From: Rhizobium sp. RCAM05350
GTDB lineage: Bacteria > Pseudomonadota > Alphaproteobacteria > Rhizobiales > Rhizobiaceae
DNA: 64,000 nucleotides
Direction of reading: 5' to 3'
Assembly: GCA_024426085.1 (NCBI GenBank)
Contig: CP087974.1
Span: 4,010,001-4,074,000, forward strand
Within the stretch, counting starts at the first letter, position 1, and each line of letters begins with the position of its first letter. The notes beneath the pieces are model-generated. The model saw only the letters and a program-made list of their open reading frames with translations, made no database searches and was not told where the DNA came from. Positions 48,715 through 59,851 of this stretch are shown in pieces. The position numbers and the translations under genes are program-made.

Positions 48715-49780
48715 GTGAGCATTCCCGAAACAGTACCAACGGCCGGGCGCTCACGCGCCTGCGCCAACGGCTGGGCAAAGAGCATCCTGCGCTTCCTGGT
48801 CATCATCGTCACGACCTATCTCGGTCTTCTGGCCGTGACATTCTTCATCGGCCGCGTCATTCCGATCGATCCGGTGCTCGCCGTTCTCGGCGACCGGGCG
48901 CCGGCGCATGTCGTCGAGCGAACCCGCGAGCTGATGGGCTTCAACAAGCCGCTCTATGAGCAGTTTTTCATCTATGTCCGCGATGCGCTGACAGGCAATT
49001 TCGGCACCTCGGTGCTGACGACCAACCCCGTCATGACCGATATCCGCCGCGTCTTTCCCGCCACGCTCGAACTTGCGACGCTCGGCACCATCATCGGCAG
49101 CCTTATCGGCGTGCCGCTCGGCGTGCTCGCGGCCGTCAAGCGCGGCTCGATCGCTGACCAGATTGTTCGTGTCGTCGGGCTTGTCGGCTATTCCGTGCCG
49201 ATTTTCTGGCTGGCTCTGCTGTCGCTGCTGTTCTTCTACGCCAAACTGCGCTGGGTCGCCTACCCGGGCCGGATCGACATCGTCTACGAATACAGTTTTA
49301 CGCCGGTGACCGGTCTTTATCTGCTGGATCCGCTCTGGCAGGGGCAGTGGGATGTGTTCCACGACGTTTTCCGTCACATCATCCTGCCGGCTGGCCTGCT
49401 CGGTTATTTCTCTCTTGCCTATATCAGCCGCATGACCCGCAGCTTCATGCTCAACGAGCTCGGCCAGGAATATATCGTCGCAGCGCGTGCCAAGGGCCTG
49501 TCTGAAACCCGGATCATCTGGGGGCATGCCTTGCGCAATGCCGCCGTGCCGCTGGTGACAGTGATTGCGCTCTCCTATGCCGGGCTTCTCGAAGGCTCGG
49601 TGCTGACGGAGACGGTGTTTGCGTGGCCCGGACTTGGGCTCTACATCACCAATTCGCTGCAGAATGCCGACATGAACGCGGTTCTGGGCGGTACCATCGT
49701 CATCGGTTCCGTCTTCATCGCCATCAATATCCTGTCCGATCTTCTCTACCGGACACTTGACCCAAGGACGCGCGCGATGA
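48715..49780 (+). CDS. Dipeptide ABC transporter permease, DppB type
   Basis: GTG start at 48715 after GGAGATA. Six helices, EAA loop GQEYIVAARAKGLSETRIIW, TETVFAWPGLGLYITNSLQN motif, ending LYRTLDPRTRA. The frame runs on without a stop into dppC. Restoring one CG in ACGCGCGCGATGA gives T-R-A-R-stop and the usual ATGA overlap, so I end it here. About 355 residues. Confidence 0.88.
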
Positions 49781-50714
49781 GCCAGTCCAGCCTTCAAACC
49801 ACCCCTATGACCCGCCGCCAATGGCTGATGTCCGACAGGCCGCAATCGCGCCTGCAGGCGCGTCTTGGCCGTGCTTACATGACCTGGCAGCGGTTTTCTG
49901 CCAACAAGCTTGCCGTTGCCGGCCTCTGCATCATCCTGCTGCTCATCCTGATTGCGATCTTTGCCGATGTGCTTGCGCCGCATTCGCCTGTCATCGGCGA
50001 TCTTGGCGGCGCGCGCCTGCTGCCGCCGGGAAGCCCAGGCTATCTGCTCGGCACCGACGATCAGGGTAGGGATATCCTCTCGCGCCTGCTGCACGGATCG
50101 CGGCTGACGCTGCTGGTTATCGTTCTCGTGGCAATCATCGCAGCCCCCATCGGTCTGCTGGTCGGTGCTATCTCCGGCTATGCCGGCGGCTGGGTCGATG
50201 CGGTACTGATGCGCATCACCGATATCTTCCTGGCATTCCCCAAGCTGGTGCTGGCGCTCGCCTTCGTCGCGGCCATGGGGCCGGGCATCCAGAACGCGAT
50301 CATCGCTATCGCCATCACCTCCTGGCCGCCCTATGCCCGTATCGCCCGTGCCGAGACGCTGAGCGTGCGCAATTCCTGATTACATTGCCGCGGTGCGGCT
50401 GATGGGGGCGTCGCCGTTCCGCATCGTACTGCGGCATGTGATGCCGATGTGCATGTCGTCGCTGATCGTCCGCGTCACGCTCTGATATGGCCGGTATCAT
50501 CCTAACCGCCGCCGGTCTCGGCTTTCTCGGTCTCGGCGCACAGCCGCCGCTGCCGGAATGGGGCGCGATGATCGCATCCGGCCGCCGCTTCATTCTCGAC
50601 CAATGGTGGGTTGCCACCATGCCCGGCATCGCCATTCTGATCGTCAGTCTCGGCTTCAACCTTCTGGGCGACGGCCTGCGTGACGCGCTCGATCCACGGG
50701 AGAGCGGCCAATGA
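49777..50714 (+). CDS. Dipeptide ABC transporter permease, DppC type
   Basis: ATG 49777 (MSQSSLQTTPMTRRQWLMSD). DppC-specific long N-terminus, ANKLAVAGLCIILLLILIAI, LLGTDDQGRDILSRLLHGSR. Lesions near 50375 and 50482 each insert a T before GAT. Restored, the loop reads NSDYIAAVRLMGASPFRIVL and continues DMAGIILTAAGLGFLGLGAQ. About 311 residues. The stop overlaps the next start. Confidence 0.9.
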
Positions 50715-51542
50715 GCACGATGCTGACGGTCGATGATCTCAGGGTCTCGTTTCCCACCCGCACCGGCCTGATCGAGGCGGTGCGGGGCGTCTCCTTCACG
50801 CTCGGCTGCGAACGGCTCGGCATTGTCGGCGAAAGCGGCTCGGGCAAATCGCAGACGGGCAGGGCGATCATGGGCCTGACACCGGCGCACGCGGATATCG
50901 GCCAAGACGCTGAATTTCGACGGTATCGACCTTTTGACCGCTCCGGCCAAGGTCAGGCGAAACCTGCGCGGCAGCCGCATCGCCATGATCCTGCAGGACC
51001 CGAAATATTCGCTCAATCCGGTGATGAGCATCGGCCGACAGATCGTCGAGACGCTGCGCACGCATGAAAATGTCGGCAAGCGCGAGGCTCGCGACCGCGC
51101 CATTGCCATGCTCGAGGCCGTACAGATCCGCGACGCCGGCCGTGTCTTCGACCTTCATCCGCACGAGGTTTCGGGCGGCATGGGCCAGCGGGCGATGATC
51201 GCGATGATGCTGATCGCGGGACCGGAACTGCTGGTGGCGGACGAGCCGACATCGGCGCTCGATGTGACGGTGCAGCTCGAGGTGCTCGGCATTCTCGACA
51301 AGCTCGTTGCCGAGCGCGGCATGGGCCTGATTTTCATCTCGCACGACCTGCGGCTGGTCTCGTCCTTCTGCGACCGCGTCATCGTCATGTATGCCGGCAA
51401 GATCGTCGAGGAACTGGCAGCGTCCGATCTGGGCAATGCCAAACACCCCTATACCCAGGGCCTGCTCAATTGCATGCCGACGCTCGGCACCAACCGGCAT
51501 CCGCTGCCGGTGCTCGACTGCCAGCCGGAGTGGGCGCTATGA
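50711..51542 (+). CDS. Dipeptide ABC transporter ATP-binding protein, DppD type
   Basis: Walker A G-E-S-G-S-G-K-S-Q-T-G, with a lesion near 50905, then the Q-loop (IAMILQDPKYSLNPVMSIGR), signature VSGGMGQR, Walker B LLVADEPTSALD and switch FISHDL. The C-terminal Y-T-Q-G-L oligopeptide-transporter motif is present (HPYTQGLLNCMPTLG). About 276 residues; lacks much of the usual C-terminal Fe-S extension. ATGA overlaps on both sides. Confidence 0.9.
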
Positions 51543-52300
51543 CCGCAATCGTTTCAGCTGAAAACCTCACTGTCGCCTATGACGATTTCCTGGCGCTCGA
51601 CACCGTCAGCATCGATGTGGCACCCGGCGAATCCTTCGGTCTCGTCGGCAGATCCGGATCCGGAAAATCGACGTTGTTGTGCGCCATTGCCGGGCTTTCG
51701 CCGGTGGCGTCGGGCCGGATCGTGCTCGACGGCAAACCGCTGGATGTGAAGCACCGCGACAAGGCGTTCTATCGCCAGGTGCAGATGGTGTTTCAGGATC
51801 CGTATGGCTCGCTGCATCCACGCCAGACAGTCGACCGGCTGCTGCAGGAGCCGCTTGCCATTCACGGCATCGCCGATGCCGAACGCCGCATCCTGCGGGC
51901 GCTTGACGAGGTCGGTCTCGGTTCGTCCTTCCGCTTCCGCTATTCTCACCAGCTGTCCGGTGGCCAGCGCCAGCGTATCGCCATTGCCCGGGCGCTGATC
52001 ATCGAACTGCAGATCATGCTGCTCGACGAGCCGACATCGGCGCTTGATGCTTCCGTCCAGGCCGAAGTCCTCAACCTGCTCGAACAGGTCCGCCGCGACC
52101 GCAAGCTCACCTATATCATGGTCAGCCACGACCTCGGCGTGGTTACCCATATGTGCGAACGGCTGGCGGTGATGAAGGGCGGCAAGGTTGTCGAACGGCT
52201 GTCTTCCGCCGATCTCGTGGCAGGCCGCCTCAAGGAGGACTACACCAAGAGCCTGATGGTGGCGAGCAAGGGATTTGTTCGTGCGGCGGCATTGGCGTAG
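51539..52300 (+). CDS. Dipeptide ABC transporter ATP-binding protein, DppF type
   Basis: 253 residues, intact. Walker A GRSGSGKSTLL, Q-loop QMVFQDPYGSLHPRQTV, signature LSGGQRQRIAIARAL, Walker B IMLLDEPTSALD, switch MVSHDL. ATG 51539 overlaps the dppD stop. Last gene of the dipeptide operon. Confidence 0.93.
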   Translation: MTAIVSAENLTVAYDDFLALDTVSIDVAPGESFGLVGRSGSGKSTLLCAIAGLSPVASGRIVLDGKPLDVKHRDKAFYRQVQMVFQDPYGSLHPRQTVDRLLQEPLAIHGIADAERRILRALDEVGLGSSFRFRYSHQLSGGQRQRIAIARALIIELQIMLLDEPTSALDASVQAEVLNLLEQVRRDRKLTYIMVSHDLGVVTHMCERLAVMKGGKVVERLSSADLVAGRLKEDYTKSLMVASKGFVRAAALA

Positions 52301-52458
52301 AGTTCGCAGGCTGGCGGCTGGATGCCCGAATAGGGTTGCCGCCTGCAGCACATCCCGCGCAGTCTCACAACCAGAGCCGAACCGCGCCTTGCGCTGTACA
52401 TTAGAAAGGCGCAATGTTTCTTCTGCTGGGGCATGGTTCACCTTGGGAGGAGCGGATC

Positions 52459-53889
52459 ATGAACGACATGAGCCTCATGAACCTGCAAGCAGGAAAGACA
52501 TGGGTCAGTGCGGCTGCGATCGAGGCGCTTGCGGCGGGTCTGCGCGGCAAGGTGCTGGAAGCAAGCGATGCCTCCTATGACGAGGCGCGGGCGATCTGGA
52601 ACGCGATGATCGACCGACGGCCGGCGCTCATCGTACAATGCGCCGGGGCGGCGGACGTCGTCAATGCTGTGCGCTTTGCAAGCGATAACAAACTGCTCGT
52701 TTCGGTGCGTGGTGGCGGGCACAACATTGCCGGCAATGCGGTCTGTGATGGCGGGATGATGATCGACCTGTCGCCGATGAAGTCGGTGCGTGTCGACGTC
52801 GCGGCAAAGCGGGCATGGGTCGAACCTGGGGCTACGCTCGCCGATCTCGACAAGGAAACCCAATCATTCGGGCTGGCGGTGCCGACTGGCATCAACTCGA
52901 CGACCGGCATCGCAGGTCTTACGCTTGGTGGTGGATTCGGCTGGATCACGCGCAAGTACGGCCTGACGATCGACAACCTCGTTTCGGCGGATGTCGTGAC
53001 GGCCAATGGTGAACTGGTGCGTGCAAGCCTGACGGAAAACGGAGACCTGTTCTGGGCTCTCAGAGGCGGCGGCGGGAATTTCGGCGTCGTCACGGCGTTC
53101 GAGTTTCGGCTTTACGAGCTCGGTCCGCAGGTCCTCTCCGGTCTCGTGGTCCATCCGTTCGCTGATGCGCAGACGGTTCTTCAAGAATACCGGGAGGCTC
53201 TCGAAACGGCACCGGACGAGCTTACCTGCTGGGTGGTCATGCGGCAGGCGCCACCGTTACCGTTCCTTCCGCAGGAGTGGCATGGCAAGGAGATTTTGGT
53301 TCTCGCCATGTGCTATTGCGGCGACATAGCGGAAGGCGAGAAAGCGACGCAGCGACTGCGCTCGATCGGTAACCTGATTGCCGATGTCGTCGCTTCCCAC
53401 CCGTTTGCCGGCTGGCAACAAGCCTTCGATCCGCTGCTGACGCCCGGCGCGCGCAACTACTGGAAGAGCCACGATTTCATCGCGCTTTCAGACGCGACGA
53501 TCGGGATTTTGATCGATGCGATCGGCAAGCTGCCCGGGCCGGAATGCGAGATATTCATCGCTCACCTTGGCGGTGCCGTCGGCCGTGTTGCCGCCGGTGC
53601 AACAGCCTTCCGCAACGGAATTCACATTTCGTCATGAATGTTCATGCGCTGGCGCGAACCGGGGATGGACGGGGCCTGCATCGGCTGGGCGCGCAAGCTC
53701 TTCGAAGCCGCAAAGCCTCACTCTGTCGGAACGGCCTACGTCAATTTCATGCCCGAAGACGAGGGTGACCGCGTCGAGGCGGCCTATGCCGGCAACTATC
53801 AGCGGCTCGGCGAGATCAAGCGGCGATACGATCCGCAAAACCTGTTCCGCATGAACCAGAACGTTCCACCGAGAGATGAGGCGAGTTAG
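52459..53889 (+). CDS. FAD-linked oxidoreductase with berberine-bridge (BBE) domain
   Basis: ATG 52459 after GGGAGGAGC. FAD_binding_4 domain with the flavin His in V-R-G-G-G-H-N-I-A-G-N, then GLTLGGGFGWITRKYGLTID, and the C-terminal BBE motif NFMPEDEGDRVEAAYAGNYQ, then K-R-R-Y-D-P-Q-N-L-F-R. Lesions near 53615 and 53648. About 476 residues. Similar enzymes oxidise sugars or alkaloid-like amines with O2 (6-hydroxynicotine oxidase class). Substrate unknown. Confidence 0.9.
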
Positions 53890-54354
53890 GTTGATGGGGC
53901 TCCTTGTGCCAATACATTGCGCGCCAGAGGAATGACCATTCGAGCACACCGCGTTGTCATCCGATGTCCGTTGTTGAAGAAGCTTCCCTTCGCGAGGTAG
54001 GTTCGCGCAGTGATATCCGCAAGCGCCTGTGGCCCGGGAGTTTCGGTTCTTGCGCGGCCTCACCTTCACCAAAAAGCTCCAGAACTTTTCAAGGAGTGGA
54101 GGAAAAGTGTTGCAACTATTGCAGGTGTAATGTCTTCTGCCGTTGAGGGCGATTGCCACGGACCGACCCCGGCACGTGGCGGTGTTGCCCTTGGGTCCAA
54201 CGATACTTGATGTCGACATCCGACAGGAATGCCCGGCAATGGGCGACGGATGGATCTTTGCATTCACGGACGCCCGTCCATTGACAGACGCAACGAAGGT
54301 CCCCGACCGACCTGGCCAACAAGAGAAGTCCGATAGACATAAGGGATTGCCAAG
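53890..54354. other. 465-bp region without a recognised gene
   Basis: Short frames on both strands lack ribosome sites and recognisable composition. I see no tRNA, terminator or insertion-sequence ends. It carries the DUF3300 promoter. Confidence 0.45.
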
Positions 54355-55734
54355 ATGCCTCGAACTTATGGATTGCTCCTTGCAACAAGCGTTTGCCTGC
54401 TCGCCCTCTCCGGGGGCGCCTTCGCCCCCAGCCTGATTTCCGTCGCTGCGGCTCAGGAGACCGCAGCTGCGGATCCTGCGGCAGTAGCCGACGATACGCC
54501 AGCACCATTGAGCGAAGACGAGCTTGAAGTTCTCGTCGCCCGGATCGCGCTCTATCCGGACGAGCTGGTAGCGGTCGTGACGTCGGCCTCGCTCTATCCA
54601 CTGCAGATCGTCGAGGCGGCGCGCTACCTTGAGCAGGTGAAGAAGGATGCCAAGCTGAAGCCCAAGGATACTTGGGACGGCAGCATCGTCTCGCTGCTGA
54701 ACTATCCAGATATCGTCAAGATGATGAGCGAGGATCTCGACTGGACGCAATCGCTGGGCGAGGCGCTGTCCTACCAGCAAAAGGACGTTCTGGTCGCCAT
54801 CCAGCAGCTGCGCTGATAAGGCGGTAGCCGACGGGATCATCAAGACCGACGACAAGATCAAGGTGAGCCAGGAAAACGACAATGTCGTCATCGTCTCGGC
54901 AAACCCCGAGAAGATCTATGTGCCGCAATATCCCCGGAAATGCTCTATGAGCCGGACTATGTACCGGCGCCCATCTCCTACTATCCAGATTCCTATCCCA
55001 ACTATTACTACCCGACGGCAACCTTCTTCGCAGGCGCTGTAACCGGCGCGATCTGGGCATCGGTGGTCGATTGGGACGATTGGGGTGTCTGGGGTGGCCG
55101 CTGGAATGGCGGTGACGTCGATATCGACTGCAACAATTGCCTCAACAACATCAACGGCAAGGTCAACATCAACGACGTCGACTGGAAGAATGTCGATCGC
55201 AGCAAGATCAAGTTTGACAACAACCAATTCAACAAGATCGACCGTAACTCGTTCAAGAACAACATCAAGGCGGACGGCCGTAACAACATCAAGGCCAAGG
55301 CGAATGTGATCGGGAGCGACCGCACAGCCAACATCCGCAACAAGCCTGGCAATGTCAGCGTCAAGGACGTTCGCAACAGCAAGATTGAGGCGGACAGGAT
55401 CAACCGCGACAAAGCCACCGCACGGAACACGGCTGGCAAGAAGCCGGGGCAGGTGGCCCAGAACCGCAGGCAGGATGCCAAGATCAACAAGCCCGCCAGA
55501 AACGTGAAGCAGAAGGTCAATGCGAAGCGGCCTGTCGCCAAGCCAAAACCCGCGGCCCGGATCGACAACCGCCCCAGAAAGCCGTCGGCACTTGGAAAAG
55601 TTGACAGCGGCAGACGGACGCAGATGCAATCTAACCGCGGCAGGCAAGCCATGGGCGGCGGTAATCGTGGCGGCGGCGCCCGCCACCACGGCGGCGGCGG
55701 CGGGCGCCGCGGTGGCGGTGGTGGACGTCGATAA
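54355..55734 (+). CDS. DUF3300 exported protein with low-complexity tail
   Basis: Signal peptide MPRTYGLLLATSVCLLALSG. DUF3300 core at ~45-200: ELEVLVARIALYPDELVAVV, SLYPLQIVEAARYLEQVKKD, KPKDTWDGSIVSLLNYPDIV. Lesions near 54814 (an extra T before GAT) and 54942 (C5 to C4). The tail of about 220 residues is rich in Asn, Lys and Arg with repeated N-N-I-N-G-K and N-I-K-A motifs, ending in Gly-Arg-rich runs. It is periplasmic or surface-exposed and may bind anionic polymers or metals. Usual partner of DUF2950. Confidence 0.85.
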
Positions 55735-55758
55735 CACTCGGGAACAAGGAAGTCAGTC

Positions 55759-56722
55759 ATGACCACGTCAGTCAAAAACATGCTCCTGGGTTCGGTATTC
55801 GCCGTCACGCTCATGGGCCTTGCCACTGCTCCCGTTGCGGCATTCGGCGCAGGAGCCATCGGAAGGCACGGTTATTTCCGGTTTTGCCTCTCCGGCCGAC
55901 CCGCCGGTCTTCGATACGCCGGAACAGGCGGTCGATGCCTTCAAGGCGGCGCTTGCAGCGGATGACTTCGACAAGCTCGCGGCTCTTCTCGGGCTGATGC
56001 CGCCAAGGCGAAGGCGGGTGAAGGGGTGATGGATACCTATGCCGAGATCCACGACGGTGCGAAGAAGAAGGTCGTCATGCAGGATGTCGAGGGACGAAAG
56101 ATTCTCGATATCGGCGACAAGCTCTGGCCGCTGCCGTTCCCGATCGTCAAGGGAAAGGACGGCAAATGGGCCTTCGACACCTATGCCGGGTTCGAGGAGA
56201 TCATCAACCGACGCGTCGGCGAGAACGAACTGCAGGCGATCGCCACCGCACGCGCCTATGTCGATGCACAGAAGGAATACGCTTCGGCCGATCACGATGG
56301 TGACGGTGTGCTGGAATATGCCCAAAAGCTGATCAGCAGCGATGGTGCGACGGATGGCTTGTACTGGTCGCCGGAACTTGGGGAAGGTGACAGTCCGGCC
56401 GGCGATGCGTTCGAAAGCGATGCCGCGCTTGACAAGGTGAAGGCGGGGGCGGGCTACTTCGGCTACCGCTACCGGATCATCGAAAGTCAGGGGTCAAATA
56501 TCGCCGGCGGCAAGTTCGACTACGTCATCAACGGCAACATGATCGCCGGCTTCGCGCTGATTGCGTGGCCGATACGCTACGGTGAGACGGGTGTGCATAC
56601 CTTTGAGGTCAATGCCAATGGTACAGTCTATCAGGCAGACTTGGGGACCGACACCCGCGAAGATGGCAACAGGGATCAAGACGTTCAACCCGGATGACAA
56701 CTGGACGGTGGCTGAAGACTGA
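55759..56722 (+). CDS. DUF2950 exported protein
   Basis: ATG 55759 (MTTSVKNMLLGSVFAVTLMG) with a signal peptide. Three lesions (near 55855, 55990, 56655). Core: ASPADPPVFDTPEQAVDAFK, G-D-K-L-W-P-L-P-F-P-I-V-K, GYFGYRYRIIESQGSNIAGG. The true end reads NPDDNWTVAED at 56722. About 321 residues. DUF3300 and DUF2950 occur together in many proteobacteria; no function is established. Confidence 0.87.
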
Positions 56723-56769
56723 TTTTGCCTTGAACCGAGGGCAGACATGCGCGGAGAGAGACTGTCTGG

Positions 56770-57971
56770 ATGAATGATGTGCGCGTTGACCATCAACTCG
56801 AAACGGTTGCCGACTTCCTCGCCTCCCGTGGTGGTCCCTTTTATGAACTGCAATCGAGGCTCGGTCTTTTGCATGAGCGCGCCTTGCAAGCTGGCAAACG
56901 CGCCCTGATCTTCATCGGGGTTGCCTGGCTGGTGCCGTTCCTCCTGGGGTTGCCTGAACAGTCTGTCGTTCGATTCCACCAACGGGTTGGCCTATCTTTT
57001 GGATATGGGCGCCTGGGCAGGAAATTTTTCGTGGCGATCGGCGCCTTCATGCTGGCCGAGCAGCAGGTCGAACAGCGTCTGCGGGCGAAGCTGCGGCAAC
57101 TGGTGGCGGCGCCGATTGTCACGCCGTCGTCGCTTCCGCTTGCAGCGCAAGCCGTCAGTCAAGCGCTGAAGCAGCGCGATTCCCGTGTCGTGGAAGCCGT
57201 CTGCCTCGTCATCGCGGTTATCGCGGCAAGCGTCGCGCCACGGCACCTGTTGGGGGGCGAAACATCGAGTTGGACCGTCGTCGCAGTGCCTGGGGCAAAC
57301 TCCATTACCCTGGCCGGCTGGTGGTTCGTCATTGTCAGCATGCCGCTGTTCTGGTTCCTGGCCATGCGCGGGCTTTGGCGTCATTTCCTCTGGTCACTGC
57401 TCTTGCGGAAAGTAGCGCGACTGGAACTGCGGCTGGTCTCGACGCATCCGGACGGCCGGGCCGGTCTCGGGTTCCTGGGCGATTATCCGAATGCCTATGC
57501 CACTTTCGTCTTCGGCATGAGTTGCGCCGTTGCTGCCGCGGTCGGCCAGAATATGCTGCATGAAACGGCCTCGATGACCAACATCACCATTCTGATGGTC
57601 GGCTGGTTGCTGATCGTCCTGGCGCTGTTCGCCTTTCCGCTTTCCGCCTTTTCTAAACCTTTGAGCGACCTCAAGAAGGCCACTCTGGTTATTCTCGGTG
57701 CACAGGCTACCCAAATCATCGGCTTTCGGAGCGCAAGTTGACAGGCGTCAACGTCGTTGCCAACAGCGCCACCGAAGCCGAGCAGTTTCAGGATGTCGTG
57801 GACCCGTCAAAGCAGTTCGATACGACGCGGAAGCTGTCAACCTTACTGATGAACCGGGCCGCAGTCGTGCCGGTCTCTGCTGCGGCACTTCTGCCGTTTG
57901 CGATTGTCGCTTTGACGCGGGTGCCGTTCAAGGATGTGTTTGCGTTGGTGAAGAAATTGTTGCTGCTGTAA
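56770..57971 (+). CDS. Conserved multi-pass membrane protein of unknown function
   Basis: About 400 residues after removing lesions near 56955, 57022 and 57725. Amphipathic N-terminus, a first helix (ALIFIGVAWLVPFLLGLPEQ), a soluble segment, further helices (VCLVIAVIAASVAPRHLLGG; LAGWWFVIVSMPLFWFLAMR; ILMVGWLLIVLALFAFPLSA), and a C-terminal hairpin (VVPVSAAALLPFAIVALTRV). No family recognised. 47 bp after DUF2950, so possibly the same operon; it ends just before the island boundary. Confidence 0.72.
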
Positions 57972-57981
57972 TCGGATTAAA

Positions 57982-57995
57982 TGGTGCACCCGACT
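57982..57995 (+). repeat. Distal attachment repeat (attR-like)
   Basis: TGGTGCACCCGACT, identical to 59852-59865 at the end of tRNA-Arg. The match stops at the next base on the right side. Confidence 0.8.
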
Positions 57996-58098
57996 TCCGT
58001 TATTTCGTGATTGAAAATGAATTAAATAATTGTATTTAAACCATAAAATATTTTTGACGCGCAAAATGTGTTTACGTTATATGTTGCATTTTACTCTA

Positions 58099-59305
58099 TC
58101 AATCGACATTTAGATCGTCGTCGTACCTAAGTCGTGGCATCAAAGCATCCACGTTATGATTAGGCAGAATTTTGGTAACTCGCTTTTTATGAACCTGATA
58201 TCCAGGATAGGGGTCATCGATAACGTGCTTGAAAAACTCTCTGCAACTCTTCGTCAGGTGCTCGGTAATCTCTAAGAGAAATAAATGAACCGCTTCATAG
58301 TCTGCAATGACCTGAGCAGGTGCATTGATTATTTCAAGCTGCTCAAAAAACTTTAGCGCATTTGCGCCGCCTTCGGAAAAAAAGAGGTCGCCTTCCTTCA
58401 AAGTAGACCGTTTCTGATCTGTTCTTTGACTGGATCGACATTTCCATGGATCGCAAAGTTACGTTTATCCATGACGCGCTTGAAGTCGCCATAAATTTTC
58501 GTGGTCTGAGCGATCTCTTTAGTGAAACCAAAACAATTTTCGCTGAGAGAAGCGATCCTCTGGGGAATATTGGATCTTATGAATGCTGTGTATCGGTCGG
58601 AGTCATTCCGCACTTCGTCCTTGCAAAAAACCAGTATGACCATGTTTATAAATGCCTCGGCCATAACTGGCGTCATCAGTCTCAACTTCAAACAATCTCC
58701 ATAGAGCTCAGAGGCGCGTTTCGAGATTTTTTCAACTTCCTTAGTATATCGCTTTGTCGAGCCTTTACTCGTCACTTTTGGAAGCTTCTCATGGCTTTGA
58801 ATAGTCGCAAAATCTTTTAAGATATCCGCTATCGATGCGTGCATATCAGCGCATAGACCGGCGATAGTCACAAATTTGTTTTGAAATACGAAAAACTTCT
58901 CGAACGTCCGCAGCATTTCTGACTTGGCTTTCGCAATTCGAGCGAAATCAGATTTCAAGTTAAGTATTAAGTTCTTCCAATCTTCGTCAGTCATTTTCTC
59001 ATTGATCATGAAGTGGATTTCATGTGACGTTCCTGTGAGGTATACGTCGATATCATCTGCCTTGAGACTGAAATCCCAATGTATCCAGTTGTCGCTGTCA
59101 TCCTTGCGTAACAAATTTTGGGGTCCGTTTGGCACACCGAACCGGGCGCGGAGATATGCATATACGTCTACCGGCTTTAGACGTCCGCACTACGAGAAAG
59201 GCACCTCGGCCCTTCTTCGGCTTACTCTCGTCCGGGTCGAAAAAAATCAAGTACTTCTTTTGGGGTGCTTGTACGCCACGAAGTGACTACGACCGATTTC
59301 GCCAT
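58099..59305 (-). CDS. HEPN-like protein, island cargo (candidate defence gene)
   Basis: ATG 59305 follows GGAGG by nine bases and starts MAKSVVVTSWRTSTPKEVLD. Lesions near 59250 (T7 for T6), 59178 (A3 for A2) and 58400 (T3 for T4) are removed to give about 401 residues. An N-terminal alpha/beta part (~1-115; VYAYLRARFGVPNGPQNLLR) is followed by a helical middle. A helical segment (PVMAEAFINMVILVFCKDEV ... FKRVMDKRNFAIHGN) carries R281-N-F-A-I-H286, the R-X4-6-H ribonuclease motif of HEPN domains with the usual following Gly. A ~100-residue C-terminal extension follows. I do not recognise the whole protein as a named family. Confidence 0.72.
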
Positions 59306-59334
59306 TTCCCAGAGCCTCCAGATAGCTAGCTTAT

Positions 59335-59721
59335 CTAGCCAAAAACGCAGACCGATACACGGTCTTTTCTGTCCCCGGCGCGGCGGTACTGAAAGCTCGG
59401 TTTCGCGTCTATCCAGATCGGTATTGATGAGGCCCGCGCTGCAAGGCTATAGGTGAGCGCGTCTAGGCACTCGGCTCGTCTGCCGGGGGCTGGCCTCTTC
59501 GCCGCGTCGTAACGAGCCTTAGCACCGCCTGCATCTCCGCGTAGAGCCATCTCCCATCCTTCGACTAACTGCGACCATATCTCGCTGGCCTTCCGATTAG
59601 CTAAAGTCTGAGAATCAGTGTGCAGCGATACTGCAATGTGTTCACGAACCTCAATCGAGCGATAGAGAAGGGGAACGCGCTTGCGAAGATGATACGTTGA
59701 GCCGCGTAGAATGAGTGTCAT
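59335..59721 (-). pseudogene. Tyrosine integrase, N-terminal fragment
   Basis: 128 codons. MTLILRGSTYHLRKRVPLLY, then R-S-I-E-V-R-E-H-I-A-V-S-L-H-T, is the DUF6538-type SAM-like arm seen at the start of rhizobial and phage tyrosine recombinases. The core-binding and catalytic (R-H-R-Y) parts are missing: only 30 bp separate its stop from the cargo gene start. It begins 131 bp from the tRNA end, the usual place for a tRNA-targeting integrase. Confidence 0.75.
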
Positions 59722-59851
59722 GTTGAACAGATACAGCGCAACAATGGCGGTTGCAATCTAGGCGAGTGCACAAAATGGATGACAGAATGTGTTGTGCTTT
59801 TTGCCGTTAGCCAAGCATTATGTTGTTTTTATTGAATTTTTCGCAAGAAAT

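Noticed and set aside
53904..54350. Short frames in the gap before DUF3300
   Set aside because: Biased toward Ser/Arg/Cys as in out-of-frame translation, without start signals or recognisable motifs.
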